A DNA stretch of 64,000 nucleotides from Pectobacterium sp. CFBP8739 (GCF_013449375.1 NZ_JACDRR010000006.1:298615-362614); one strand, 5' to 3'; counted from the first letter of the stretch, positions 50,867 to 61,442 are shown. The notes: generated from the letters alone by a model not told the origin. A program made the numbers and translations.

Positions 50867-51207
50867 TGTGTCTCCTGGTTTAGATATAAAAGCGTAAAGG
50901 TGAAATTTTCTTTTTTTATGCACTTTGTATGCATAAAAATACACAGATAGTATTCATGGTTCAACTGACGTTTTCCTGTAGCCGGTTTTATCTACGCTAT
51001 TTCTGGACATCTGCGTCTTCTGACAACTGGCGGAGAGTGGGGGATGAATAGAAGATACGAGGGTTTCAGGGAGTGTTGAGTGGGACTTCTTGCCCGAAAT
51101 CTCCCCCATTTAGGTACGCGGCAGAGCGAATCTTGCCTTCCACTGCGGGACACAGTGGAGTCGAAACAAAAGTTATGGGATGATTAGGCGGTTTTTCAGG
51201 GGGCGGG
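50867..51207. promoter_or_regulatory. 341-bp divergent region, ABC transporter and ftsB
   Basis: No supported gene lies here. It must contain the promoter of the amino-acid transporter operon reading left and that of the ftsB operon reading right. An AT-rich stretch at 50885-50960 near the transporter start is the likeliest promoter zone on the minus strand. Specific boxes were not assigned. Confidence 0.4.
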
Positions 51208-51543
51208 ATGGGAAAGCTTACGCTGTTATTATTGATATTGCTTGGCTGGCTTCAGTATTCACTGTGGCTGGGCAAGAATGGCATTCATGATTATGTTCGG
51301 GTGAAGGATGATGTTGTTGTCCAGCAGGGAAACAACGCGAAATTAAAAGACCGTAACGAACAACTGTTTGCCGAAATTGACGATCTCAATGGCGGACAGG
51401 AAGCGATTGAAGAGCGTGCACGCAATGAACTGGGAATGATCAAACCCGGTGAAAGCTTCTATCGTCTGGTACCGGAATCGAACCACCGCAACGTGAATAC
51501 GACTTCATCTACTCCTTCTCCATCCAACAATACACAACGTTGA
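51208..51543 (+). CDS. ftsB: Cell division protein FtsB
   Basis: A bitopic inner-membrane division protein that joins FtsL and FtsQ in the divisome. The 111-residue protein has a transmembrane helix at residues 3-20, a coiled coil ([24 protein letters not shown] in outline) and the conserved [15 protein letters not shown] segment, then a low-complexity serine/threonine tail. It is followed 3 bp later by ispD. Confidence 0.95.
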   Translation: MGKLTLLLLILLGWLQYSLWLGKNGIHDYVRVKDDVVVQQGNNAKLKDRNEQLFAEIDDLNGGQEAIEERARNELGMIKPGESFYRLVPESNHRNVNTTSSTPSPSNNTQR

Positions 51544-51546
51544 CGC

Positions 51547-52260
51547 ATGCAGACACCGAGCTTTTCCCCACCTGATATTGTTGCCGTTCTGCCCGCCGCG
51601 GGTAACGGCAGCAGAATGCAAAACGATCGTCCTAAGCAGTATCTGACGATTGGTAATGATGCAACCGGCCATAAAACCATTCTTGAACACACTATAGACG
51701 CGCTTTTACGCCATCCGCGCGTGCAGCGTGTCGTTGTCGTCATCAGCCCCGATGACGCATTTTTTCATACCCTGACGATTGCTAACGACCCCCGTATTTT
51801 GGCCGTTACGGGCGGGCGGCAGCGTGCCGATTCCGTGCTGGCTGGGCTGTCCGCCGTTGCGGATAGCGCATGGGCGCTGGTGCATGACGCGGCGCGTCCG
51901 TGTCTGCATCAGGACGATCTGACGCGCCTGCTGACGATTGTCGAGCAGAGTGACGTTGGTGGAATTTTAGCCGCCCCGGTTCGTGATACCATGAAGCGCA
52001 GCACGGATGGATTTATCGATCGCACGGTAGAGCGTAACGATTTATGGCACGCACTGACGCCGCAACTTTTCCCTGCAGCGCTGTTGAAACAGTGCTTGCA
52101 ACGAGCGCTTCAGGATGGTGTTGCCGTTACAGATGAAGCCTCCGCGTTGGAATATTGTGGCTATCGCCCGCAAATTATCAGCGGACGTTCGGATAATATC
52201 AAAGTCACTCGTCCAGAGGATTTGGCATTAGCCGAATTCTATTTAACCCATTTGCAGTAA
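51547..52260 (+). CDS. ispD: 2-C-methyl-D-erythritol 4-phosphate cytidylyltransferase
   Basis: The third enzyme of the MEP isoprenoid pathway, transferring CMP to methylerythritol phosphate. The 237-residue protein has the nucleotidyltransferase loop [26 protein letters not shown] and the C-terminal [15 protein letters not shown]. It lies between ftsB and ispF as in E. coli. Confidence 0.96.
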   Translation: MQTPSFSPPDIVAVLPAAGNGSRMQNDRPKQYLTIGNDATGHKTILEHTIDALLRHPRVQRVVVVISPDDAFFHTLTIANDPRILAVTGGRQRADSVLAGLSAVADSAWALVHDAARPCLHQDDLTRLLTIVEQSDVGGILAAPVRDTMKRSTDGFIDRTVERNDLWHALTPQLFPAALLKQCLQRALQDGVAVTDEASALEYCGYRPQIISGRSDNIKVTRPEDLALAEFYLTHLQ

Positions 52261-52313
52261 CCTCATTTTATTCGCTAACTTTATTCGTTAAATATAGATA
52301 AGGAGAATGCGCG

Positions 52314-52811
52314 ATGCGTATCGGTCACGGTTTTGATGTCCATAAGTTCGGTGGAGAAGGTCCGCTGGTGATCGGTGGCGTGCGAATTCCTTATGCTCAG
52401 GGCCTGCTGGCGCATTCCGATGGGGATGTGGTACTGCATGCGGTGACGGATGCCCTGTTAGGTGCCGCCGCACTGGGTGATATTGGTAAGCTGTTTCCTG
52501 ATACCGATCCGGCGTTTAAAGGCGCGGACAGCCGTGGCTTGCTGCGTGAAGCCTGGCGTCGTATTAATGAAAAAGGCTATCAGTTAGGAAATCTAGACGT
52601 TACGATTATTGCGCAGGCACCGAAAATGGCACCGCATATTCCGCAAATGCGTGTGAATCTGGCAGAAGATTTGCTGTGTCACATGGATGACGTCAATGTG
52701 AAAGCCACCACGACAGAGCAACTTGGGTTTACTGGTCGTGGTGAAGGTATTGCCTGCGAAGCCGTTGCTTTGCTGGTGAAAAAAGGAACGGGCGAAATTG
52801 TCGCGTGGTAA
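52314..52811 (+). CDS. ispF: 2-C-methyl-D-erythritol 2,4-cyclodiphosphate synthase
   Basis: IspF closes the cyclic diphosphate in the MEP pathway. The 165-residue protein has the zinc-binding start [29 protein letters not shown] and the C-terminal [30 protein letters not shown] precedes the ATG. Confidence 0.96.
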   Translation: MRIGHGFDVHKFGGEGPLVIGGVRIPYAQGLLAHSDGDVVLHAVTDALLGAAALGDIGKLFPDTDPAFKGADSRGLLREAWRRINEKGYQLGNLDVTIIAQAPKMAPHIPQMRVNLAEDLLCHMDDVNVKATTTEQLGFTGRGEGIACEAVALLVKKGTGEIVAW

Positions 52812-52927
52812 GCCGTTTTTTGTAATCAATGTCTTGTCAGCAAGATCTTATCAACCATAGAAAATTAACAGTATAAGAAACAAGGTCATGGCTGCGCGTC
52901 ATCCGGCCATGATCGTGTAGGATAACG

Positions 52928-53974
52928 ATGGAAAATAGCGAACAACTCGTTTGGTTGCATGGTGAACCACAGGCTACTGGCTCATTGAAATCGGCTGCGG
53001 AAGATTTTGTCGTTGTTGAAGATCTGGGGTTCCAGCCAGACGGTGACGGTGAGCATGTGCTGTTGCGCGTGCGCAAGCGCGGCTGCAATACGCAATTTGT
53101 GGCTGAAATGCTGGCAAAATTCGCTCGCTTGCCGCTGCGGGCTGTGAGCTATGCGGGCCTGAAAGATCGTCATGCTGTCACCGAGCAGTGGTTCTGTCTG
53201 CATATGCCGGGCAAGGACACGCCGGATTTCTCCTCGCTAGCGGTTGAAGGCTGTGATGTGCTGGAATCCGTTCGCCACCGCCGCAAACTGCGTATCGGTA
53301 CGCTGCGGGGTAACTATTTTACTCTGGTGCTGCGTCAGGTCAGCGATCGACGCGAGGTGGATGCGCGCTTGGCGCTGATTGCCGCGAACGGCGTCCCTAA
53401 TTATTTCGGCAGCCAGCGTTTCGGACGCAACGGAAATAATCTTGAGCAGGCGCGTCTTTGGGCGAATAACGAGATTCGAGTAAAAGAACGTAATAAGCGC
53501 AGTTTTTACCTTTCTGCTAGCCGCAGTGCGATGTTTAATCAGGTTGCCAGCGCGAGACTGGCGGGAGCGCAGGCGAAAACCGTTTTGTGTGGTGACGCAT
53601 TGCAGTTGACAGGACGCGGTAGTTGGTTTGTTGCTAAGCCTGATGAACTGGATGCCTTACAGGCGCGCCTTGATGCCGGTGAACTCCAGATTACTGCGCC
53701 GCTGCCTGGTGATGGTGAGCTGGGTACGCAGGATGAGGCGCACGAATTTGAAGAGCAGGCTTTGGCGGGACAAGAAGCACTGTGGTCGCTGGCCAAGCGT
53801 GAACGAGTTGAATCGTCTCGGCGTGCGATACTGCTGTATCCGCAACAGATGCTCTGGGAATGGCAGGACGATGCGACCGTGGAAGTGAAATTCTGGCTAC
53901 CTGCGGGCAGTTTTGCGACCAGTGTGGTACGTGAATTGCTGCATTCAGATCAGGATGCCGATATGGGTGTCTGA
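52928..53974 (+). CDS. truD: tRNA pseudouridine(13) synthase
   Basis: TruD makes pseudouridine 13 in tRNA-Glu. The 348-residue protein has the catalytic aspartate in [11 protein letters not shown] near residue 80, [14 protein letters not shown] and FYLSASRS. The final residues ([10 protein letters not shown]) follow the normal TSVVREL end and may be altered by the deletion that removed surE. The next gene should be surE, overlapping or abutting; instead about 265 bp without a full gene leads to pcm. Confidence 0.95.
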   Translation: MENSEQLVWLHGEPQATGSLKSAAEDFVVVEDLGFQPDGDGEHVLLRVRKRGCNTQFVAEMLAKFARLPLRAVSYAGLKDRHAVTEQWFCLHMPGKDTPDFSSLAVEGCDVLESVRHRRKLRIGTLRGNYFTLVLRQVSDRREVDARLALIAANGVPNYFGSQRFGRNGNNLEQARLWANNEIRVKERNKRSFYLSASRSAMFNQVASARLAGAQAKTVLCGDALQLTGRGSWFVAKPDELDALQARLDAGELQITAPLPGDGELGTQDEAHEFEEQALAGQEALWSLAKRERVESSRRAILLYPQQMLWEWQDDATVEVKFWLPAGSFATSVVRELLHSDQDADMGV

Positions 53975-54239
53975 TGTACTTAATGCTGTTCGTTTAAGGC
54001 TGAATGTATTAGAGGGAAACACGGTGATGAGGTTCCCGCAGGGAGACCTCACACCGTGGTCCCCCTCGGTATCTCGATCCTTAGGTGATCGGTATGAGTC
54101 TGATGTACTGCGATTTTTTGCAGAAAATCGTTGAGAGAAGAAATACCAGCAACGTTGCGGTCGCGGCGGCTGGCTGGCCCTTGTGCGGGAACATTGCTGT
54201 ATTGGTGACGAGGTTAACCAGAGCTGAGGTCGGCGGGGA
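53975..54239. other. Scar region where surE is expected
   Basis: No complete gene is present. A long imperfect hairpin (CACGGTGATGAGGTTCCC at 54021 pairing with GGGAGACCTCACACCGTG ending 54059) lies inside. A 12-bp direct repeat GTCTGATGTACT occurs at 53969-53980 and at 54098-54109, bracketing the hairpin. The pattern fits a deletion with an insertion or a small element. Confidence 0.55.
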
Positions 54240-54246
54240 ATGGTAA
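54214..54246 (+). pseudogene. surE: Probable 3' remnant of surE
   Basis: Immediately before and overlapping the pcm start, one frame reads [10 protein letters not shown] followed by TAA. This aligns with the usual SurE C-terminus (L-x-x-x-x-VG-x-x-W) and with its usual overlap with pcm. Upstream in this frame I see no SurE sequence. SurE is a survival-linked nucleotidase; only about ten codons of it appear to remain. Confidence 0.45.
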
Positions 54247-54866
54247 ACAAGCGTATAGAAACGTTGCTGGCGCAGTTGCGTCAGCAGGGCATTCAGGACG
54301 AACGTCTGCTGAAGGCGATAGAAGCCGTACCCAGAGAACGTTTTGTTGATGAAGCTTTTGAACATAAAGCGTATGAAAACACCGCTCTGCCTATTGGTTC
54401 CGGCCAGACTATCTCGCAGCCCTATATGGTTGCGAAAATGACGGAACTACTCAACCTGACGCCGGTATCCCGCGTGTTGGAAATTGGTACGGGTTCGGGG
54501 TATCAAACGGCGATTTTAGCGCATCTGGTGCGACACGTTTGCTCGGTGGAGCGCATCAAGGGGCTGCAGTGGCAGGCTAAGCGCCGCTTAAAGCAGCTGG
54601 ATTTGCACAATGTTTCTACCCGCCATGGCGATGGATGGCAGGGCTGGGCGTCGCGCGGGCCGTTTGATGCCATTATCGTTACCGCGGCGCCGCCGGAAAT
54701 TCCCCGTGCGCTGCTGGAACAGTTGGATGAAGGCGGCGTAATGGTGTTGCCCGTTGGGGAGCAGTCGCAAATACTGCAAGTTGTACAGCGCCATGCCGGT
54801 GAATTTATTATTCAAACGGTTGAAGCTGTTCGGTTTGTTCCACTGGTCAAAGGGGAATTAGCCTGA
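54240..54866 (+). CDS. pcm: Protein-L-isoaspartate O-methyltransferase
   Basis: Pcm methylates isoaspartyl residues to start repair of aged proteins. The 208-residue protein is full length, with [25 protein letters not shown], the SAM motif [13 protein letters not shown] and [11 protein letters not shown]. The ATG overlaps the stop of the presumed surE remnant; GGCGGGGA upstream serves as ribosome site. Loss of surE may leave pcm dependent on truD-region promoters. Confidence 0.96.
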   Translation: MVNKRIETLLAQLRQQGIQDERLLKAIEAVPRERFVDEAFEHKAYENTALPIGSGQTISQPYMVAKMTELLNLTPVSRVLEIGTGSGYQTAILAHLVRHVCSVERIKGLQWQAKRRLKQLDLHNVSTRHGDGWQGWASRGPFDAIIVTAAPPEIPRALLEQLDEGGVMVLPVGEQSQILQVVQRHAGEFIIQTVEAVRFVPLVKGELA

Positions 54867-55275
54867 TACCGTGGCGTTGGTGTGCATTTGTTGTTAAGTC
54901 TTTAAAATTTCAACACAACTGTTTTATAGTGCGAACTTGTTGATATTGTTAGCCTCTAATCATCGCGGTGCCTTTCCCGTTTTGCTTATGCGCCAGCGAT
55001 GGTGAAGTAGCGATCTTTCTCGTTCCAATTAACGAATACATGAGCGGATATCTTTTACGCTACAATCAGTTACGCAACGGCAGCAATTACGCAATGGCAG
55101 TAACTACGCAATGGGCAGTTGGGCGACATCCAGTAAAACGGCAGCAGATGCGAGGCAAACATGTCCGAATTGGGTTCTGAGTATTATGGTTTCTTGAATG
55201 TTATCGACACTTTTTTGAACGTTATTTTTTGAATGCTGTTTTTTTGAACGCTATAGCTATAGGGGAGTAAGGCGC
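54867..55275. other. 409-bp region upstream of nlpD with two short repeat arrays
   Basis: No gene is supported. At 55070-55120 a 17-18 bp unit (TTACGCAATGGCAGTAAC consensus) repeats three times. At 55189-55254 a T-rich unit (TTTTTTGAACGTTAT consensus) repeats about four times. The nlpD/rpoS promoter presumably lies in the AT-rich part near 54900-54960. Confidence 0.5.
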
Positions 55276-56307
55276 ATGGGAAGCCGAATGATGAATTTGC
55301 GTCACATTGCTGCTTGTACGGTGATTGTCTTAGGATTGGCTGGATGTACCAACAATAATTCCAAATCCGCACCGATCAGCAGCGTTGACGGAAATACGGG
55401 CAGCCGAGGGGGAATGTTATCTGCGCCACCATCGCGTATTTCAACGACGAGTGAAAGTGTGGCAACGACGTCCGATGGTCGGATCGTTTATAACCGCAGC
55501 TACGGTAATATTCCGAAAGGCAGCTACAGCGGCGGCAATTCCTACACCGTTAAACGTGGTGATACCCTCTTTTATATTGCCTGGATTACCGGCAATGATT
55601 ACCGAGATCTGGCGCAGCGCAACAATATTCCTGAACCATACAGCCTGAATGTGGGGCAATCACTGAATTTAGGCAACGGATCCGGCAACAACGCTTCGGG
55701 CGGTGGCTTGACGAGCGGTGGTGGCATGCTGGCAACAACCGATGCCACCCGGGGGGGAGTACCAACACCGCCATCAAGTGCTCAAATACAAACTACATCG
55801 GTTGATTCTCAGTCAACTAATGCGTATTCTGGTAATCAGGGTAAACAGAATGTAGGTAAGATGTTACCTACGGCAGGGGCAACAACCGCTCCTGTTTCCG
55901 CACCAGCGGCTGTTGCCAGCAGCAATACGGCTGCTGTCGGCAGTTGGCGTTGGCCTACCGATGGGAAAGTCATAGATAGTTTCTCCGATTCCGAAGGGGG
56001 AAATAAAGGGATTGATATCGCCGGCTCACGTGGGCAACCGATCACCGCAACCGCCAGTGGGCGCGTGGTGTACGCGGGTAACGCGCTACGTGGTTACGGA
56101 AATCTGATAATCATCAAGCATAATGATGACTACCTCAGTGCCTATGCCCATAACGATACGATGCTAGTCCGTGAGCAACAAGACGTCACGGCAGGACAAA
56201 AAATCGCTACGATGGGCAGTACAGGCACCAGCTCAGTTCGCTTGCACTTTGAAATTCGTTACAAGGGGAAATCCGTAAACCCGCTGCGTTTTTTGCCGCA
56301 GCGATAA
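55276..56307 (+). CDS. nlpD: Murein hydrolase activator NlpD
   Basis: An outer-membrane lipoprotein that activates the amidase AmiC at the septum. The 343-residue protein has a lipoprotein signal with lipobox LAGC (cysteine near residue 24), a LysM domain ([19 protein letters not shown]), a low-complexity linker rich in Ser, Gly, Thr and Ala, and a C-terminal LytM domain. The LytM metal ligands are degenerate ([17 protein letters not shown]), normal for NlpD, which activates rather than cuts. In enterobacteria the main rpoS promoter lies within this gene. Confidence 0.95.
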   Translation: MGSRMMNLRHIAACTVIVLGLAGCTNNNSKSAPISSVDGNTGSRGGMLSAPPSRISTTSESVATTSDGRIVYNRSYGNIPKGSYSGGNSYTVKRGDTLFYIAWITGNDYRDLAQRNNIPEPYSLNVGQSLNLGNGSGNNASGGGLTSGGGMLATTDATRGGVPTPPSSAQIQTTSVDSQSTNAYSGNQGKQNVGKMLPTAGATTAPVSAPAAVASSNTAAVGSWRWPTDGKVIDSFSDSEGGNKGIDIAGSRGQPITATASGRVVYAGNALRGYGNLIIIKHNDDYLSAYAHNDTMLVREQQDVTAGQKIATMGSTGTSSVRLHFEIRYKGKSVNPLRFLPQR

Positions 56308-56360
56308 ATCGGGCAGAGTATTTCGGTATTCTGCCAAGGGATCACGGGTAGGAGCCACTT

Positions 56361-57353
56361 ATGAGCCAAAGTACGCTGAAAGTTAACGAGTTACATGAAG
56401 ATACCGATTTCGACGAGAATGGACTTGACGTTTTTGACGATAAGGCGCTGGCAGAGGAAGATACCAATGATAATGACTCGGCGGAAGACGAGCTGTTATC
56501 ACAAGGGGTCCCACAGCGTGTCCTTGACGCAACACAGCTCTATTTAGGCGAAATCGGCTATTCGCCGCTTTTGACCGCAGAAGAAGAAGTTTATTTTGCT
56601 CGGCGTGCGCTGCGTGGTGATGACCCATCGCGCCGCCGGATGATTGAGAGTAATCTGCGGTTGGTGGTGAAAATTGCCCGCCGTTACAACAATCGTGGTC
56701 TGGCGCTGCTGGACCTGATTGAAGAGGGGAACCTCGGCCTGATCCGTGCGGTTGAAAAATTCGATCCAGAAAGAGGATTCCGTTTTTCAACCTACGCAAC
56801 CTGGTGGATTCGACAGACGATAGAACGGGCGATCATGAATCAAACCCGTACCATCCGTTTGCCGATTCACATTGTCAAGGAACTCAACGTTTATCTGCGC
56901 ACCGCGCGCGAACTGTCTCACAAACTGGATCACGAGCCGAGTGCGGAAGAAATTGCCGAACAGCTTGATAAGCCCGTTGATGACGTTAACCGCATGCTGC
57001 GCCTGAATGAACGTATTACTTCCGTCGATACCCCACTAGGCGGTGATTCGGAAAAAGCGCTGCTGGATATTCTGGCAGACGAAAAAGACAACGGACCTGA
57101 AGACACTACTCAGAATAACGATATGAAACAGAATATCGTTAAATGGCTGTTCGAGCTCAACGCCAAACAGCGTGAGGTGTTGGCGCGTCGTTTCGGCCTG
57201 CTAGGGTATGAAGCGGCTACGCTGGAAGATGTCGGTCGTGAAATTGGCTTAACACGTGAACGTGTTCGTCAGATTCAGGTTGAAGGCTTACGCCGCCTGC
57301 GGGAAATTTTGCAGGTTCAGGGGTTGAGCATTGAAGAACTGTTTCGTGAATAA
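56361..57353 (+). CDS. rpoS: RNA polymerase sigma factor RpoS
   Basis: The stationary-phase and general stress sigma factor, 330 residues, as in E. coli. Regions 1.2 to 4.2 are clear: [16 protein letters not shown], the region 2 core [46 protein letters not shown] and the region 4.2 helix-turn-helix [34 protein letters not shown] lies ahead of the ATG. In soft-rot bacteria it affects survival and virulence output. Confidence 0.97.
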   Translation: MSQSTLKVNELHEDTDFDENGLDVFDDKALAEEDTNDNDSAEDELLSQGVPQRVLDATQLYLGEIGYSPLLTAEEEVYFARRALRGDDPSRRRMIESNLRLVVKIARRYNNRGLALLDLIEEGNLGLIRAVEKFDPERGFRFSTYATWWIRQTIERAIMNQTRTIRLPIHIVKELNVYLRTARELSHKLDHEPSAEEIAEQLDKPVDDVNRMLRLNERITSVDTPLGGDSEKALLDILADEKDNGPEDTTQNNDMKQNIVKWLFELNAKQREVLARRFGLLGYEAATLEDVGREIGLTRERVRQIQVEGLRRLREILQVQGLSIEELFRE

Positions 57354-57380
57354 TACGCGCTAAGTTACTGAAGCCTTGAA

Positions 57381-57416
57381 ATAAAAAATGGTGGGGAAAC
57401 CCACCATTTTTTATTT
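57381..57416. terminator. Bidirectional terminator rpoS/proS
   Basis: A long perfect inverted repeat, AAAAAATGGTGGG pairing with CCCACCATTTTTT, ends transcripts of the convergent rpoS and proS genes; A- and T-runs on both sides let it act on either strand. It also marks a synteny junction relative to E. coli. Confidence 0.9.
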
Positions 57417-57457
57417 CTGCATTCGCCTTTTCCTGTGAAAAGGCGGTTCGGCAGCGA

Positions 57458-59176
57458 TTAGCGGACGATATTTGCCATCAGGAAATCGACGATTTCGCTG
57501 GTTTTAATCATCTGCTTTTCACCAACCCTGCGGTGTTTATATTCAATCTCTTCACTATCCAGATTGCGATCGCCAATCACGATAGTGTGCGGTACGCCAA
57601 TCAGTTCCATATCGGCGAACATCACGCCTGGACGCTCTTTACGGTCATCAAGCAGAACTTCAATGCCCTTAGCGCGTAACTGCTGATAGATATCCTCAGC
57701 GACTTCCTTCACGCGGAAAGATTTGTGCATGTTCATCGGCAGAATAGCAACATGGAAAGGGGCAATCGCGTCTGGCCAAATGATGCCGCGTTCGTCATGA
57801 TTCTGCTCGATCGCTGCTGCAACAACGCGCGTGACACCAATACCGTAGCAACCCATCGTCAGCGTCTGGTTACGGCCGTCTTCACCTTGAACCGTCGCTT
57901 TCAGCGCTTCAGAATATTTGCTGCCCAGTTGGAAAATATGGCCCACTTCGATACCGCGTTTAATTTGCAGTGTGCCTTTACCGTCTGGACTGATGTCGCC
58001 TTCAACCACGTTACGGATATCCGCAACCTGTGGCAGCTCAACATCACGCTCCCAGTTGATGCCAAAATAGTGTTTACCATCAATGTTCGCGCCAGCGCTG
58101 AAATCGCTCATGGCTGCAACGGTGCGATCGACAACGACGGGAATCGACAGCTTGACTGGACCCAGAGAACCTGGGCCTGCGCCGATGGTGGCACGAATTT
58201 CTTCTTCCGTTGCGAATGTCAACGGACTGGCTACCTGAGCAATTTTCTCTGCTTTGATTTCGTTCAGTTCGTGATCGCCACGAACCAGCAGCGCAACCAG
58301 TTTATGGCCACTTTCTTCCGTCGCTTTAACCAGCAGCGTTTTCACAGTTTTTTCTACCGGCAACTTAAATTGCTCAACCAGCTCGGCGATGGTCTTGGCA
58401 TTCGGTGTGTCCACCAGGCGCAGCTCTTCCGTTGCTTCTGCGCGACCCAGCTTCGGCGCAACCGCTTCGGCCAGTTCAATGTTTGCCGCATAGTCGGATT
58501 CCGTTGAGAAAACGATATCGTCTTCACCGCTGGCAGCCAGTACCTGAAACTCATGGGATGCGTTACCGCCGATAGAACCGGTATCCGCCTGAACGGCTCT
58601 GAAATCCAGATCCATACGGCCGAAAATCTGGCTGTAAGCGGCGTACATCGCGTCGTAAGTGACCTGCAATGATTCCTGTGAAGTATGGAAAGAGTAGGCA
58701 TCTTTCATCAGGAATTCACGTGAGCGCATCACGCCAAAACGCGGACGGACTTCATCGCGGAATTTGGTTTGAATCTGGAAGAAATTCAGCGGCAGCTGCT
58801 TATAAGAGCTAATTTCATTACGAATCAGGTCGGTAATGACTTCTTCATGTGTCGGGCCGAGTACGAAAGGGCGTTCGCCACGATCGACAAAACGTAACAG
58901 CTCTGGGCCATATTGATCCCAACGTCCACTTTCGACCCATAAATCGGCAGGCTGAACAACGGGCATGGACACTTCAATCGCGCCTGCGTTATTCATCTCT
59001 TCGCGCACGATGTTTTCAACTTTTCTCAAAACACGTAAACCGGTCGGCAACCAGGTGTAAAGGCCAGAGGCCAGTTTACGAATCATTCCTGCTCGGAGCA
59101 TCAACTGATGACTGATGACTTCCGCATCGGCTGGCGTCTCCTTGAGTGTGGAGAGCATGTATTGGCTAGTACGCAT
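57458..59176 (-). CDS. proS: Prolyl-tRNA synthetase
   Basis: A class II aminoacyl-tRNA synthetase, 572 residues, bacterial type. The catalytic core (motif 2 in [21 protein letters not shown], motif 3 in [20 protein letters not shown]) is split by the YbaK-type editing domain (about residues 230-380) that removes alanine from tRNA-Pro. The C-terminal anticodon domain is present. In E. coli it lies near trmO and rcsF too, but far from rpoS. Confidence 0.97.
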   Translation of the reverse strand: MRTSQYMLSTLKETPADAEVISHQLMLRAGMIRKLASGLYTWLPTGLRVLRKVENIVREEMNNAGAIEVSMPVVQPADLWVESGRWDQYGPELLRFVDRGERPFVLGPTHEEVITDLIRNEISSYKQLPLNFFQIQTKFRDEVRPRFGVMRSREFLMKDAYSFHTSQESLQVTYDAMYAAYSQIFGRMDLDFRAVQADTGSIGGNASHEFQVLAASGEDDIVFSTESDYAANIELAEAVAPKLGRAEATEELRLVDTPNAKTIAELVEQFKLPVEKTVKTLLVKATEESGHKLVALLVRGDHELNEIKAEKIAQVASPLTFATEEEIRATIGAGPGSLGPVKLSIPVVVDRTVAAMSDFSAGANIDGKHYFGINWERDVELPQVADIRNVVEGDISPDGKGTLQIKRGIEVGHIFQLGSKYSEALKATVQGEDGRNQTLTMGCYGIGVTRVVAAAIEQNHDERGIIWPDAIAPFHVAILPMNMHKSFRVKEVAEDIYQQLRAKGIEVLLDDRKERPGVMFADMELIGVPHTIVIGDRNLDSEEIEYKHRRVGEKQMIKTSEIVDFLMANIVR

Positions 59177-59321
59177 GGGGTGTTAGTTCCGTTAGAACGA
59201 CAAATAGCATAAGGCTGCCGCGCAGCCGAAAGCACATAAAAAGTGGCTTAGTTTACCAGCGCAGACGGCGCGTCAAAAGAGAGCAGGAACAATTTTAGAA
59301 TATATTGCTGTGGTTAATGTA

Positions 59322-60038
59322 TTAACACGCGTTTGATGGGGCGAGGCTTAGCACTTCGGTTTGTTCTCCACAAACGCGCCAGCGCACATTGAATTCCAGC
59401 AGTAAAACGGCGTATTCCCGCGTGGTGCTCTCACCTTTGCGGTAGGCTGGGCGTGGATCTTGCGCTAATACCTGCGAGATAAAGCGCTTTAAGTTGGGAT
59501 ATTTCTTTTGATGCTGGGCTATCTGGTTTTCCGCAAGGGGCGAAAAAATCACTGACATTGCCGCATCGGGAGCCATTTGGGCAAAACCCGCTCGTGCCTG
59601 AGGATGGCTTTCGGCAAAGGGCAAGTAAGGTTTGATATCGATGACCGGCGTGCCATCGACCAGATCAAGGCTGCCTAATTCGAGCGTAATCGCATCGCCT
59701 TTTACCCGAATCTCTTTTAATTCAACCAGCGACATGCCAACAGGGTTAGGGCGGAAAGTAGAACGCGTAGCGAAAACGCCCGTCCGTGTGTTTCCCCCCA
59801 GACGCGGTGGCCGAACGGTCGGACGCCAGCCGCCTTCCATCGTTTGATGAAAGATGAATACTACCCATATGTGACTGAAATCTTCCAGCCCTCGCACGCA
59901 CTCCGCTTGGTTGTAGGGCGGTAATAGCTGAAGTTCTCCGCCTCCATCTTCAATCAGACCCGGCTGCCGCGGAATGGCAAATTTTTCTTTATACGGAGAG
60001 CGGATAATCCCGATCTGATTGAAAACAAATTGACTCAT
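59322..60038 (-). CDS. trmO: tRNA (N6-threonylcarbamoyladenosine-37-N6)-methyltransferase TrmO
   Basis: TrmO methylates t6A37 in tRNA-Thr using SAM. The 238-residue protein has the beta-barrel VirR/YaeB fold with IGIIRSPYKEKFAIPRQPGL, FSHIWVVFIFH, FATRSTFRPNPVGMSLVEL and DVKPYL-type IDIKPYLPFAE. A longer frame exists, but the ATG at 60038 fits the family and overlaps the rcsF stop (ATGA), marking translational coupling. Confidence 0.95.
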   Translation of the reverse strand: MSQFVFNQIGIIRSPYKEKFAIPRQPGLIEDGGGELQLLPPYNQAECVRGLEDFSHIWVVFIFHQTMEGGWRPTVRPPRLGGNTRTGVFATRSTFRPNPVGMSLVELKEIRVKGDAITLELGSLDLVDGTPVIDIKPYLPFAESHPQARAGFAQMAPDAAMSVIFSPLAENQIAQHQKKYPNLKRFISQVLAQDPRPAYRKGESTTREYAVLLLEFNVRWRVCGEQTEVLSLAPSNAC

Positions 60039-60445
60039 TGTGCAGAGACTTTCAGCGCAGTGCCTTGGCAAACGACCTGACTGTAGCAACCCGCTACACC
60101 ACTGACGGTTTGACATTCATGTAGCAAAACCGCATTGGCTTTCATAGCAGTGGCACGGTTTTGCATTCTTTTACGCGCATTTGCCGCATTAGGAGGGGAA
60201 TCCTGAGCGCTGACCTGACATGAGGAGCCTGACACTTCCCCCATATCGCGGAAAGGCTTACCGACTAACTCTTCTGCACTTTTATATAACACCGCGGGCG
60301 TCGGGCGAGCGACAGGCTTCGGTTTAGGCGCGGGTTCTGCGGTTTTGGTTTCAATAACTGGTTGAGGAGCAGGTGCCGGTGGCTTCTGAAATAAAGAACA
60401 GCCTGTCAGCGACATTGCCAACAATATAAAGGGAACAGCACGCAT
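60035..60445 (-). CDS. rcsF: Outer-membrane lipoprotein RcsF
   Basis: RcsF senses envelope stress and activates the Rcs phosphorelay. The 136-residue protein has a lipoprotein signal with lipobox LTGC (cysteine 16), a proline/lysine-rich linker, and a folded C-terminal domain with the four cysteines that form non-consecutive disulfides (SSCQ, HECQ, AGCYS, VVCQG). The order metQ-rcsF-trmO matches E. coli. Confidence 0.95.
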   Translation of the reverse strand: MRAVPFILLAMSLTGCSLFQKPPAPAPQPVIETKTAEPAPKPKPVARPTPAVLYKSAEELVGKPFRDMGEVSGSSCQVSAQDSPPNAANARKRMQNRATAMKANAVLLHECQTVSGVAGCYSQVVCQGTALKVSAQ

Positions 60446-60505
60446 TAAGGATTCCTCTGCTTTTTCTCAAAGAGCGAGTATTGAAGCAAGCAATTGCATA
60501 AATAA

Positions 60506-60529
60506 CAAGACGGGCCGTAGCCCGTCTTA
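60506..60529 (-). terminator. metNIQ terminator
   Basis: A 9-bp perfect stem (AAGACGGGC / GCCCGTCTT) with a 4-base loop lies downstream of metQ on the minus strand, followed by GTTATTT. It probably ends most metNIQ transcripts before rcsF. Confidence 0.7.
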
Positions 60530-60563
60530 ACAATATCTTTTAATTAAACGCGTTAGGTCTGGA

Positions 60564-61379
60564 TTACCAGCCTTTCACCGCGCCGCCATTAAAGATTTTA
60601 TTTGCTGCATCATTCACTTCATCAGACTGGTAGGCCTGAACGAATTTCTTCACGTTTTCAGCGTCTTTGTTGTCTTCGCGTGAAACCAGCAGGTTGACAT
60701 ACGGAGAGTCTTTCTCTTCAACAAACAGGCCATCTTTAGTTGGTGTCAGGTTAATCTGGCTAGCGTAAGTGGTGTTGATTACAGCCAGTGCGATTTGCGC
60801 GTCATCTAAAGAACGCGGCAACTGCGGTGCTTCCAACTCAACCAGTTTGATGTTTTTCGGGTTTTCAGTCACATCCAGTACGGTTGGCAGCAGACCAACG
60901 TTATCTTTCAGTTTAATCAAGCCGACTTTTTGCAGCAGCAGCAGAGAACGGCCCAGGTTGGTCGGGTCGTTTGGCAATGCAACTTGAGCGCCATCTTGCA
61001 GTTCATTCAGCGATTTGATTTTTTTGGAGTAACCCGCAATTGGGTAAACAAAGCTGTTGCCGACAGAAACCAGTTTGTAGCCACGATCTTTAATCTGCTG
61101 ATCCAGATAAGGCTTGTGCTGGAAGGCATTCAGATCGATGTCGCCTTTGCTCAGGGCTTCATTTGGCAGCACGTAGTCGTTAAATGTAACTAATTCAACG
61201 TCCAGACCGTATTTGTCTTTTGCCACTTTCTGCGCGACTTCCGCAACCTGCTGTTCTGCGCCAACAATAACGCCGACTTTAATGTGATTCGGATTCTTTT
61301 CTTCCTGACCACATCCCGCTAGCGCCAGAGCACCAATCAGTGCACCAATGGTCGCAATAGATTTCAGTTTAATCGCCAT
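60564..61379 (-). CDS. metQ: D-methionine-binding lipoprotein MetQ
   Basis: The substrate-binding lipoprotein of the methionine ABC importer, 271 residues. Lipobox LAGC is at residues 20-23. The NlpA-family body shows HIKVGVIVGAEQQVAE, DYVLPNEALSKGDIDLNAFQHKPYL and ALPNDPTNLGRSLLLLQ. It follows metI by 63 bp. Repression by MetJ is expected from the boxes upstream of metN. Confidence 0.95.
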   Translation of the reverse strand: MAIKLKSIATIGALIGALALAGCGQEEKNPNHIKVGVIVGAEQQVAEVAQKVAKDKYGLDVELVTFNDYVLPNEALSKGDIDLNAFQHKPYLDQQIKDRGYKLVSVGNSFVYPIAGYSKKIKSLNELQDGAQVALPNDPTNLGRSLLLLQKVGLIKLKDNVGLLPTVLDVTENPKNIKLVELEAPQLPRSLDDAQIALAVINTTYASQINLTPTKDGLFVEEKDSPYVNLLVSREDNKDAENVKKFVQAYQSDEVNDAANKIFNGGAVKGW

Positions 61380-61442
61380 ATCCTTACCCCTAATTAACTA
61401 TTTTCTTGGCAGATGCCTTCAGACAAATGCGTATTGTGGTGA

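Noticed and set aside
54968..55180. 70-codon frame upstream of nlpD
   Set aside because: It is made largely of the short tandem repeat and has no convincing ribosome site.
55070..55254. Possible CRISPR-like array
   Set aside because: Units are short, adjacent and imperfect, with no spacers of uniform length and no cas genes in the window.
57725..58507. 260-codon open frame antisense to proS
   Set aside because: It mirrors proS codon bias on the opposite strand and its translation has no domain-like pattern.
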